From the NCBI GenBank assembly GCA_022450045.1, contig JAKURD010000021.1, positions 1 to 52,769 of the forward strand: a DNA stretch of 52,769 nt, written 5' to 3'. Both the position numbers and the translations under genes were made by a program. Every line of letters begins with the position of its first letter. Position 1 is the first letter of the stretch. Below the pieces are notes generated by a model. It was not told where the DNA came from, did not search any database, and was given only the letters and a program-made list of their open reading frames with translations. This stretch comes from Gracilimonas sp. GTDB lineage: Bacteria > Bacteroidota > Rhodothermia > Balneolales > Balneolaceae. Shown in pieces: positions 21,510 through 29,139 of this stretch.

Positions 21510-23786
21510 ATGAGCAACAACGATAAATCCCGCATACCCAAATTTTACAAATACAGTGTAGAAAACCGTCTCGATATTTTACGGGATAAAGGTATCCTGA
21601 CCCAGGAAGATTACATTTCCCTTCGCGAACAAATGCATCTTCTTTCGCAGGATGATGCCGACAAAATGATCGAGAATGTGATTGGCATTTTTGGGTTACC
21701 TATGGGACTGGGACTCAATTTTCTGATCAATAACAAGCCTTACATTGTTCCGATGGTTGTGGAGGAACCTTCAATTTTGGCGGCCGTAAGTTCGGCAGCC
21801 AAAGTGGTACGAAATGCCGGAGGTTTCCAAGCAGAATCCGATGATCCGATCCTGATCGGGCAAATTCAGCTTGTGGATGTTCGCCACCCAATAAAAGTTC
21901 GCCATGCCGTTTTGCAGGAAAAACAGCAGATCCTGAATCTGGCTAACAGCCTTCATCCCAATATGGTGAAACGCGGCGGAGGCGCTATTGACCTGGAAGC
22001 GATGATCCATCAGCAAGACCGGCATCCCGGCAGCATGGTGGTGGTGCATCTTCTTGTTGATACGCGGGATGCTATGGGGGCGAATCTGGTAAACAGCATG
22101 TGTGAAGGCGTGGCTTCGCTGGTCGAGAAAATCTCGGGTTCTAAAGTGTACCTCAGAATTTTATCAAATTTGACCGATCGGGCTATGGTTCGGGCGAAGT
22201 GTGAGATTCCTACTGAGTATCTCGATTTCAATGAATCCTCCGGAAAAGAAGTCCGTGATGGAATTATCCGGGCCGCTGAATTTGCTGTGGTTGATCCATA
22301 CCGGGCATCTACCCACAACAAGGGAATTATGAATGGGATCGATCCGCTGGCTATTGCCACGGGTAACGACTGGCGGGCTATTGAAGCAGCGGCTCATGCT
22401 TATGCGGCTCGAACGGGCCGCTACACCTCACTTACCAACTGGTTCAAAAATGAAAAAGGAGATCTTGTTGGGACAATCGACATTCCCCTGAAAGTAGGAA
22501 CCGTGGGCGGATCGCTAAAATCAAATAAAGCTGTGGGAATTGCGCACCGGATCTTGGGAATTGAATCAGCTACAGAACTGGCTGAAATTATGGGTGCTGT
22601 TGGATTGGCTCAAAACTTCTCTGCATTACGATCTCTCGGAACCGAAGGTATTCAGCGGGGGCACATGACCCTTCATGCCAGAAGCGTGGCAAGTACGGCC
22701 GGAGCACCCGCTGAGTTATTTGAACAGGTGTTGGAGCGATTGGTGGAAAGCGGAGAGATCAAAGTGTGGAAGGCAAAGGAGATCATTCAGGAGCTTCAAA
22801 AAGCAAATCAGATTGGTCAGGTCTCAACGCCATCAGAAGAAAAAGCCGATGACTTGTCGTTTGGATATGGAAAGATTATTCTGACCGGGGAACATTCTGT
22901 GGTTCACGGAACACACGCCGTTGCGGCTCCCATCACCCTGAAAATGAAAGCCAAGGTTTGGGATCACGATAAAGATGTCCGGTTGATGATTCCGAGATGG
23001 GGCGTGGAGCAAACGCTGGAATTTGGCGCTGATCACAAATACTCTATTTATAAATCTCTGGAGATGATTCTGGATCACCTGGATCTGCGAGGCAAACCCA
23101 TGAATATCGAAGTATTTCCTGAAGTCCCTCGGGCGATGGGCATGGGGGGATCGGCAGCGCTGGCAGTAGCCATTATCCGGGCGCTGAATAAGCATTTTAA
23201 ACTCGGGCTTGGAGATGATGACGTCCGCCGGCTTTCCTTTGAATCAGAAAACATTGTGCATGGCGGAGCTTCGGGAATTGATAACACCGTTTCTACTTAC
23301 GGGAATTTGATCATGTTCCAAAAAGGAACTCCGCCCAAGATGGATATGCTTCATCTGGAAGAATCCATCCCTATTGTGATTGGACTTAGCGGTGTGGAAA
23401 GTATGACTTCGAAAATGGTGAAACAGGTTCGCGAGCAGGCCGGGAAATATCCAAAATGGTATCGGCAAATTTTTGATCAGATGGATGAGCTTGCACTGGC
23501 CTCCAAAAAGGCTATCGAGGAGCGGAACCTGGATGAACTTGGAATGATCATGAATATGAATCACGGATTCCTGAATACGCTTGGAGTTTCCTCACCAGAG
23601 GTGGAAGAACTGGTTGAAATTGCCCGCCGTAACGGAGCGCTTGGCGCTAAACTGACCGGCGGCGGAGGCGGTGGAGCTATGATCGCACTTTGTGATTCTG
23701 AGAACATTCAGACAAAGATTCAAAAGAAAATGCACGAGTCCGGCTTTGATGCGCTGATCGCTGAGATAAAATCTACGGAAGGCTAA
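21510..23786 (+). CDS. HMG-CoA reductase (class II)-mevalonate kinase fusion
   Basis: One 758-residue ORF joins two enzymes. Residues 1 to about 430 are class II HMG-CoA reductase: Glu-Asn-Val-Ile-Gly near residue 50, Asp-Ala-Met-Gly-Ala-Asn near residue 188, Gly-Thr-Val-Gly-Gly near residue 330 and the catalytic His in Gly-His-Met-x-Leu-His-Ala-Arg. Residues about 450-758 are a GHMP kinase beginning Gly-Lys-Ile-Ile-Leu-Thr-Gly-Glu-His-Ser-Val-Val-His-Gly, with Gly-Met-Gly-Gly-Ser-Ala-Ala and Thr-Gly-Gly-Gly-Gly-Gly-Gly near the end, as in mevalonate kinase. A Gln/Ser/Glu-rich linker joins them. Together with the two upstream genes this covers HMG-CoA to isopentenyl diphosphate. The ORF is continuous with no frameshift. 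Confidence 0.92.
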   Translation: MSNNDKSRIPKFYKYSVENRLDILRDKGILTQEDYISLREQMHLLSQDDADKMIENVIGIFGLPMGLGLNFLINNKPYIVPMVVEEPSILAAVSSAAKVVRNAGGFQAESDDPILIGQIQLVDVRHPIKVRHAVLQEKQQILNLANSLHPNMVKRGGGAIDLEAMIHQQDRHPGSMVVVHLLVDTRDAMGANLVNSMCEGVASLVEKISGSKVYLRILSNLTDRAMVRAKCEIPTEYLDFNESSGKEVRDGIIRAAEFAVVDPYRASTHNKGIMNGIDPLAIATGNDWRAIEAAAHAYAARTGRYTSLTNWFKNEKGDLVGTIDIPLKVGTVGGSLKSNKAVGIAHRILGIESATELAEIMGAVGLAQNFSALRSLGTEGIQRGHMTLHARSVASTAGAPAELFEQVLERLVESGEIKVWKAKEIIQELQKANQIGQVSTPSEEKADDLSFGYGKIILTGEHSVVHGTHAVAAPITLKMKAKVWDHDKDVRLMIPRWGVEQTLEFGADHKYSIYKSLEMILDHLDLRGKPMNIEVFPEVPRAMGMGGSAALAVAIIRALNKHFKLGLGDDDVRRLSFESENIVHGGASGIDNTVSTYGNLIMFQKGTPPKMDMLHLEESIPIVIGLSGVESMTSKMVKQVREQAGKYPKWYRQIFDQMDELALASKKAIEERNLDELGMIMNMNHGFLNTLGVSSPEVEELVEIARRNGALGAKLTGGGGGGAMIALCDSENIQTKIQKKMHESGFDALIAEIKSTEG

Positions 23787-23860
23787 AAAGGTCTGGCAGG
23801 CAAAGTATTTTTGTAAATAATTGGTTTCTTCATACGACCTTCACAATTAAAGATGATTTT

Positions 23861-23874
23861 ATCTTAAATAGGAA
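23861..23874. promoter_or_regulatory. nirK-type palindrome variant upstream of unknown gene
   Basis: ATCTTAAATAGGAA resembles ATCTTAAATAAGAT, the reverse complement of the nirK palindrome at 25890-25903, at 12 of 14 positions. It lies 41 bases before the ATG at 23915, nearly the same distance as in nirK. Weak candidate for a shared operator. Confidence 0.3.
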
Positions 23875-23914
23875 TAATCCGCTTAAGACACCTAATTTGT
23901 GAGGTCTCACTTTT

Positions 23915-25711
23915 ATGAACCCATCTCTACACACTTTTTCCATTCCAGTAATGGGAACCGGACACTCTATCGATTCACCCATACGTGTTGCACCATACGG
24001 CATCAATTCGGTTATCTCTATTGTGGATGACCTGTTGGTTGAGAAGATTCGGAAGTATTATTCAGAGAAATTTGATCTTCCCTATAAAAACATTCCGCGT
24101 TCAGCAGAAGACGGACGTGCAAAACGTATCACTGCTTATCTGGATCTGGTTCACGACCTGGTGAGCCATAAATTTGAAGAAATCAGGTCGCAGCCATTTT
24201 TTGAGGATAATGAGAGAGCCAAATATTTCCGGATGCTGCCGAATGAAAGTCCCCTTAAAACTGCTTATCAGAAACTGATGGCGGCTGCTGAAAATGAACA
24301 AACATCACTTGCAGATAAATTGAATGATCTAATGCAGCCCGGCTCTATAGATGTGAATATTATGGCCAAAGTGGATAAGCTCAATCTTACCAAATCCGGC
24401 GAACCGATGAGTGCGGAGTATAGTGATGGAAGTGCAGCTCTGCGTGGCTATGCTAACAGTAAATTGTCATCCAGTCTGGTGCTTTCTGCGGGATTCAATC
24501 CTCGTCTGTACAACTACCTGTCTGATTTCCAGGATTTCTATCGGGATGCTTGCGGTTCCATCAAGAAGAAGATCATCTTGAAAGTGAGTGATTTCCGGTC
24601 GGCATTAATCCAGGGTAAATATCTTGCTAAAAAAGGATTGGAAGTATTCGAATATCGTATCGAATCCGGCTTGAATTGCGGGGGTCATGCCTTTGCAACC
24701 GATGGTTTGCTGCTGCCGGTTTTGCTGAAGGAATTCAAAGAGAAAAAGGAGATGCTGAGCTCGGCTATTCGTCCACTTGTGGAAAAATTTTATGAAGATG
24801 AACGGGAAGGATTTTCAACAAAATGGGAGGTGCAGGAACCTCGAATTACCGTACAGGGTGGGATAGGAACGCAGGGCGAAATGCAGCGTTTGTTGAAAGA
24901 ATATGACATGGATTCAACCGGTTGGGGCAGTCCTTTTTTACTGGTTCCGGAAGCAACCACTGTGGATCAAACAACAAGAACTTTATTGGAAAATGCCAAA
25001 GAAGAAGATCTGTATTTAAGCGGAGTTTCTCCGCTGGGTGTACCGTTCAATAATGTTCGGCAAACCGGTTCCCGTATATGGCATGAAGAGCGTATTGAGA
25101 AAGGAAAGCCCGGTTCACCATGTCCCAAAGGATTTCTGGAATCGAATACCGAATTCACCGAAAATCCAATTTGCACGGCTTCAACGCAATATCAATTGCT
25201 GAAGATCGATCAGATCAACCACAGCGATTATGATGAGGGCAAGAAAGAGCGGCTGAAAACCAAGGTGTTGGACAAGGCTTGTTTGTGTGATCATCTTGGC
25301 AATGGAGCGCTCATTCAGCTGGGTATTCAGAAAGAAAGTCGTGCGCCCCAGGCCATTTGCCCTGGTCCGAATATTGCCTATTTTAGCGGTGAATATTCGC
25401 TGGAAGAAATGGTGAATCATATATATGGCAGACGAACATCCTTGGTGGAAGGCGAACGCCCGCACATGTTTGCCAAGGAAATGCGCATGTATGTAGATTA
25501 TTTGCAGGAACTGATCGACGAATCTGATTCGGATCCGGGCGAAAACCGCAAGCTTACCAAATTCCGGAATAACCTGGAAGAAGGGATGAACTACTGTCTG
25601 GAAATCGCCGGCTCCAATGGCTATGAAGGAGAGAATCTGGAGTCCATAAAGACCACCGTTGCTGGGCTAAAAACCCGATTAGAACACATGTTTTCTATAG
25701 CTGTAGCCTGA
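23915..25711 (+). CDS. Conserved-looking Cys-rich protein of unknown function
   Basis: I do not recognise this 598-residue protein. It lacks a signal peptide and membrane segments. The N-terminus reads Met-Gly-Thr-Gly-His-Ser-Ile-Asp-Ser-Pro-Ile-Arg-Val-Ala; the middle has Asn-Cys-Gly-Gly-His-Ala-Phe near residue 251 and Val-Gln-Gly-Gly-Ile-Gly-Thr-Gln-Gly near 312, which recall the flavin-binding loops of TIM-barrel nitronate monooxygenase or glutamate-synthase-like enzymes. Cys residues cluster at Cys-Pro-Lys-Gly near residue 407, Ile-Cys-Thr-Ala, Cys-Leu-Cys-Asp near 453 and Ile-Cys-Pro-Gly near 482, enough for an Fe-S cluster. A flavin/Fe-S oxidoreductase is a guess only. It stands alone between the mevalonate operon and nirK, closed by a strong terminator. 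Confidence 0.7.
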   Translation: MNPSLHTFSIPVMGTGHSIDSPIRVAPYGINSVISIVDDLLVEKIRKYYSEKFDLPYKNIPRSAEDGRAKRITAYLDLVHDLVSHKFEEIRSQPFFEDNERAKYFRMLPNESPLKTAYQKLMAAAENEQTSLADKLNDLMQPGSIDVNIMAKVDKLNLTKSGEPMSAEYSDGSAALRGYANSKLSSSLVLSAGFNPRLYNYLSDFQDFYRDACGSIKKKIILKVSDFRSALIQGKYLAKKGLEVFEYRIESGLNCGGHAFATDGLLLPVLLKEFKEKKEMLSSAIRPLVEKFYEDEREGFSTKWEVQEPRITVQGGIGTQGEMQRLLKEYDMDSTGWGSPFLLVPEATTVDQTTRTLLENAKEEDLYLSGVSPLGVPFNNVRQTGSRIWHEERIEKGKPGSPCPKGFLESNTEFTENPICTASTQYQLLKIDQINHSDYDEGKKERLKTKVLDKACLCDHLGNGALIQLGIQKESRAPQAICPGPNIAYFSGEYSLEEMVNHIYGRRTSLVEGERPHMFAKEMRMYVDYLQELIDESDSDPGENRKLTKFRNNLEEGMNYCLEIAGSNGYEGENLESIKTTVAGLKTRLEHMFSIAVA

Positions 25712-25781
25712 ATGCGGATGATCTTGATACTTTTTCATTAATTGGATCCGAATTCCAGAGATCACTTATGCCCGATTTATA

Positions 25782-25810
25782 AAAGGCTGCCAACTGGCAG
25801 CCTTTTTTTT
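25782..25810 (+). terminator. Strong intrinsic terminator
   Basis: AAAGGCTGCC at 25782-25791 pairs with GGCAGCCTTT at 25796-25805 around a 4-base loop, followed by T residues. It ends the Cys-rich gene's transcript before the nirK promoter. Confidence 0.9.
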
Positions 25811-25889
25811 CGAAATAATTTCAGACATCTTCATCTTAAATTCATAATGTGAGTTTATTTTAATCTCAAAAGGAATAATAAATTGTTTG

Positions 25890-25903
25890 ATCTTATTTAA
25901 GAT
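25890..25903. promoter_or_regulatory. Palindrome in nirK promoter
   Basis: ATCTTA-TT-TAAGAT is an inverted repeat 40 bases upstream of the nirK start. It is preceded by TTTG, so a single TTGAT half-site overlaps, but the other half does not fit Fnr. Close relatives lie before both DUF2249 genes. Candidate binding site of a regulator of nitrogen-oxide genes. Confidence 0.5.
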
Positions 25904-25943
25904 AAAATAGTCTTAAAACTAATAATAAACTAAATACACAATT

Positions 25944-27077
25944 ATGAAACGCGCAATCTCAAAAATCACCCTCTTAGTCGGAATGATTTTCTTTGGCATG
26001 AGCTCGATGTTGTCGGCTCAAACTGAAGAGTATAAATTAGATGGAATGACCTTCGGCATGCCTGAAGCTGAAGTTTATACCGAAGATTATAATGGCCCTC
26101 CTGTTGTAGGAGAGTACATCACCCAGCTCCCGAATTTAGCCCCGCTGGATTATGAAGGCAATAAGCACCACGAAGTTCGAATCGATATTATGGTGCAGGA
26201 AATTGAAGTGGCTGAAGGCGTTCGCTATCAGGCATGGACATTCGGCGGAACCGTTCCCGGTCCGGTGCTTCACGTTAGAGAAGGTGACCGAATTACCTTT
26301 GTCATGAAAAACCGTTCGGATGAGGAAGTTACCATTACTGAACCTGCTAAAGGCGGATCTCCATTTATGAATCAGGTGGCAAACAATCCTTATCAGAAAA
26401 ACTCATCAGCCATCATGCCGATGCCTCACTCCATGGATTTCCATGCCGGAACTGTGGCAAAAGACGATAAGTGGAGAACTATTGGTCCGGGCGAAACCAT
26501 TAAATTTGACTGGATCGCAAACTATGCCGGAACCTACATCTATCACTGCGGAACCCCAAGTGTACTTATGCATACAGCCATGGGTCAGCACGGAGTGGTT
26601 GTAGTATCTCCCAAAGAGGGATATCCAACCGATTATGAAGTAGATCGTGAGTATGTGATCGTACAGAGTGAGTACTATCTAACTAAAGGATCCGGAGATC
26701 TTTATACCTACGATTTCGAAGCGGCTTCAAATAACAATCCTTCTCATGTTGTATTCAACGGACACCAAACGATCCTTCACGATCAGCCGCTGAAAGCCAA
26801 TGCCGGTGAACGAGTTCGTTTCCACGTTAGCAATAATGGCCCGAGCGGGACATCCAGTTTCCACGTAATTGGCGGAATTTTTGACCGTGTTTGGTTGGAG
26901 GGACATCCATTCAATGAAATGCGTGGAATGCAGACCGTACTTCTGGGTGCCTCCGGTTCAGCAACTATTGATATGATCGTGCCTGAAGAAGGTAAATACA
27001 TCCTCATCGACCATGAGTTCGTTGATGCCGAAAAAGGTGCCACCGGTACGCTGAAAGCAGGCCCTCGTAAGAATTAG
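25944..27077 (+). CDS. nirK: Copper-containing nitrite reductase
   Basis: The 377-residue protein has a signal peptide (about 1-26) and two cupredoxin domains. Copper ligands align with NirK: His162 and Cys202, His210 for the type 1 site, and His167, His201 and His357 for the type 2 site; the catalytic Asp165 and His307 (in Phe-His-Val-Ile-Gly-Gly) are kept. It reduces nitrite to NO in the periplasm. The type 1 axial Met position, Cys+13, is Gln215 in the motif Gly-Gln-His-Gly, where class II NirK has Gly-Met-Tyr-Gly; Met213 lies two residues away. nirV, SCO, cupredoxin and porin genes follow. The upstream palindrome suggests regulation by NO or low oxygen. Confidence 0.92.
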   Translation: MKRAISKITLLVGMIFFGMSSMLSAQTEEYKLDGMTFGMPEAEVYTEDYNGPPVVGEYITQLPNLAPLDYEGNKHHEVRIDIMVQEIEVAEGVRYQAWTFGGTVPGPVLHVREGDRITFVMKNRSDEEVTITEPAKGGSPFMNQVANNPYQKNSSAIMPMPHSMDFHAGTVAKDDKWRTIGPGETIKFDWIANYAGTYIYHCGTPSVLMHTAMGQHGVVVVSPKEGYPTDYEVDREYVIVQSEYYLTKGSGDLYTYDFEAASNNNPSHVVFNGHQTILHDQPLKANAGERVRFHVSNNGPSGTSSFHVIGGIFDRVWLEGHPFNEMRGMQTVLLGASGSATIDMIVPEEGKYILIDHEFVDAEKGATGTLKAGPRKN

Positions 27078-27106
27078 GTAATTGAACCAGTTTTAAATAC
27101 ACAAGA

Positions 27107-27134
27107 TACCGTAGGGGCGAATCGCATTCGCCCC
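27107..27134. repeat. Palindromic repeat copy 1 (GGGGCGAAT type)
   Basis: TACCGT-A-GGGGCGAATCG continues into a perfect 9-bp stem, GGGGCGAAT (27114-27122) with ATTCGCCCC (27126-27134). A second copy lies at 28584-28610. Both are in intergenic gaps of the nirK operon; a dispersed REP-like element is likely. Confidence 0.65.
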
Positions 27135-27153
27135 AATGGTTTATAAGAAAAAA

Positions 27154-27972
27154 ATGATGAGATCCCAAACGAACATATTCATTCTTGCCATTATCACAAT
27201 GTTTGTAATGATGGCCTTCATGCCTGAGATTGCGTTTTCACAAACGGCAAGAGTGGTTGTTCCGGCGGGATCTTTTCATTCTGTTTTACCGGAAGTGGAA
27301 GGCGAACCGGTTGCCGTCGATTCTTTTTATATGGATGAGACAGCTGTTACGAACGAAGAGTATTTGGAATTTCTGAAAGATAATCCTGAGTGGAAACGCT
27401 CAAAAATACCACCAGTTTTTACCAATAATGGTTATCTGCGGGAATGGAAATCCGATCTTGATCCGGGATATGAAAATGTAGGAGTAAACCGACCGCTAAC
27501 CCGGGTTTCGTGGTATGCAGCCAATGCATACTGTGCCGCTCAGGGAGGAAGACTTCCAACCCTGAATGAATGGGAATACTCAGCCCAACTGATGGAATTC
27601 GACTCCGATGCGGAGATGAACACATTCAGCAGCGGACTTATCAACTGGTACTCCGGAATAGATGTAAAGAATCTCGCTGAAGTCGGTTCAACAGGAATTG
27701 AGAATACTGAAGGCATTAAAGACCAGTTTGGTTTGGTGATGGAGTGGGTGGAGGATTTTAAGCCCATCATTGCCGACGAGCTTTCGCTGGATTGCGGTAC
27801 CGTGGGAAGAATGAATACCCTCGGCAGCGTGTACAGCTATGCGGCTTCCATCCGGTATATCACCCGGATGAGCTTCAACCCAAAAATAACGACCGGTATG
27901 GTCGGATTCCGATGTGCCTATGACGTACCGGCGCCATCTTCCCAAAACAATATCAATGGAGAAACACTATGA
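27154..27972 (+). CDS. nirV: NirV-like formylglycine-generating-enzyme (SUMF1) family protein
   Basis: The 272-residue protein has a signal peptide ending near Phe-Ser-Gln, then a SUMF1 (FGE-sulfatase) domain with Tyr-Met-Asp-Glu-Thr-Ala-Val-Thr-Asn-Glu-Glu-Tyr, Pro-Val/Leu-Thr-Arg-Val-Ser-Trp-Tyr-Ala-Ala, Gly-Gly-Arg-Leu-Pro-Thr-x-x-Glu-Trp-Glu and a C-terminal Gly-Phe-Arg-Cys-Ala. nirV, a SUMF1 protein, is often found next to nirK; its role is unclear, perhaps copper-site maturation or electron delivery. The start is set at 27154 because the upstream ATG at 27136 lies directly against the palindromic repeat. It overlaps the SCO gene by 4 bases, so it is cotranscribed with nirK. Confidence 0.88.
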   Translation: MMRSQTNIFILAIITMFVMMAFMPEIAFSQTARVVVPAGSFHSVLPEVEGEPVAVDSFYMDETAVTNEEYLEFLKDNPEWKRSKIPPVFTNNGYLREWKSDLDPGYENVGVNRPLTRVSWYAANAYCAAQGGRLPTLNEWEYSAQLMEFDSDAEMNTFSSGLINWYSGIDVKNLAEVGSTGIENTEGIKDQFGLVMEWVEDFKPIIADELSLDCGTVGRMNTLGSVYSYAASIRYITRMSFNPKITTGMVGFRCAYDVPAPSSQNNINGETL

Positions 27973-28583
27973 GATCAGTAATTGCATATACGCTGGCTTT
28001 TCTGGGGATCTTATCTCTTGAAGCAGTTGCACAACATGGTCACCACGGGCATGAAAAAAAAGCCTTGAAATCCGAAGAAATTCATGCTGATCATTCACTG
28101 TATCATCTGGATTCTGAGTTTATCGATCATCGAAATGAGCCTCTAAAATTAAGTAATTTTAAAGGGGAACCGGTGATTGTTGTACTGTTCTATGGGAATT
28201 GCACTCAGGTTTGTCCAATTCTCATTCAAGACACCTGGCGACTGTTTAGTTCTCTGGATGAATCAACACAGACCAAAACCAAGGTGCTTGCTGTTTCCTT
28301 TGATACCGAGAACGACACCCCCGAAACCCTAAAAGAATATGCCGAATATGAACAGCTTGATCTTCCCGAGTGGTATTTTATCACAGGAAAACACACGGAT
28401 ATTAAGATGCTGGCCACTATGCTTGGGGTGAAATACCAGCAAACCGGCGACGGACATTTTGCTCACTCCAACCTGGTCACGGTTTTGGATACCGAAGGTA
28501 AAATTGCCAAGCGGGTAGAAGGCCTGAACCAACCCATGAACAAAGCCGCGACTGTTATCGAAGCCATGCTGAAGAATTTATAG
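27969..28583 (+). CDS. SCO1/SenC-type copper chaperone
   Basis: The 204-residue protein has a signal peptide, a His-rich N-terminal segment (Gln-His-Gly-His-His-Gly-His), and the thioredoxin-like SCO motif Cys-Thr-Gln-Val-Cys-Pro near residue 79 with the distal His in Ala-His-Ser-Asn-Leu. SCO proteins carry Cu(I) to cupredoxin or CuA sites. Its start overlaps nirV by 4 bases, so it may load the copper centres of NirK in the periplasm. The His-rich segment is also consistent with copper binding. Confidence 0.93.
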   Translation: MRSVIAYTLAFLGILSLEAVAQHGHHGHEKKALKSEEIHADHSLYHLDSEFIDHRNEPLKLSNFKGEPVIVVLFYGNCTQVCPILIQDTWRLFSSLDESTQTKTKVLAVSFDTENDTPETLKEYAEYEQLDLPEWYFITGKHTDIKMLATMLGVKYQQTGDGHFAHSNLVTVLDTEGKIAKRVEGLNQPMNKAATVIEAMLKNL

Positions 28584-28610
28584 TACCGTTGGGGCGAATC
28601 GTATCGCCCT
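28584..28610. repeat. Palindromic repeat copy 2 (GGGGCGAAT type)
   Basis: TACCGT-T-GGGGCGAATCG matches 17 of 18 bases of the first copy at 27107, and GGGCGA (28592-28597) pairs with TCGCCC (28604-28609). Here one arm is shortened. It follows directly the SCO stop codon. Confidence 0.6.
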
Positions 28611-28659
28611 TTGTGAATTAAAAAAATAGAACGCGGGTAATTACAGATTTGATGAGACC

Positions 28660-29139
28660 ATGAAACTCTGCAATGTCGTATTTCTGGTTATTGTATTAGG
28701 AATTTCCTGTTCAACCTATGCGCTATCAACAGACACTCTCACCGTAAAAGTTTTAGGTATAGCCGAAGATGCCCAATTTGAACCGGCAGTTTTGCAGGTT
28801 CAGCCCGGAGATGTGATCTGGTTTAAAGTGGTAGAGGGCTTGCACACGGTTACTGCTTACCATCCCGATAACCGTCGCCCGATGCGTATTCCTGATAGGA
28901 CTCAATCTTTTGATTCCGGAATGCTTACCGCCGGGCAAACATGGTTTTTGACATTAGATAAGATCGGTGTATATGATTACTTCTGTCTTCCCCACGAACG
29001 CATGGGGCATGCCGGACGAATTATATCTGGATCAGAAACCACCATACCAACCTACGATGATACGCTCATTCCAGAGCTGGTTTTAAAAACAATCAATGAA
29101 GCCCAAAAAAGCTTCTTAAATCAAAATCAGAAAAAATGA
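28660..29139 (+). CDS. Plastocyanin/azurin-like cupredoxin
   Basis: The 159-residue protein has a signal peptide (about 1-22) and one cupredoxin domain: a first His in Leu-His-Thr-Val near residue 67 and Cys-Leu-Pro-His-Glu-Arg-Met-Gly-His near 109-117. Cys-x2-His-x2-Met matches amicyanin-type spacing for a type 1 copper site. It may shuttle electrons to NirK or to the CuA protein at 37663. A C-terminal tail of about 40 residues is polar and ends in Lys. It overlaps the next gene by 4 bases (ATGA), so the operon continues. Confidence 0.9.
   Translation: MKLCNVVFLVIVLGISCSTYALSTDTLTVKVLGIAEDAQFEPAVLQVQPGDVIWFKVVEGLHTVTAYHPDNRRPMRIPDRTQSFDSGMLTAGQTWFLTLDKIGVYDYFCLPHERMGHAGRIISGSETTIPTYDDTLIPELVLKTINEAQKSFLNQNQKK

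Noticed and set aside
25890..25903. nirK palindrome as a classical Fnr box
   Set aside because: Only one TTGAT half is present; the 4-base-spaced ATCAA half is absent. Listed as a separate motif.
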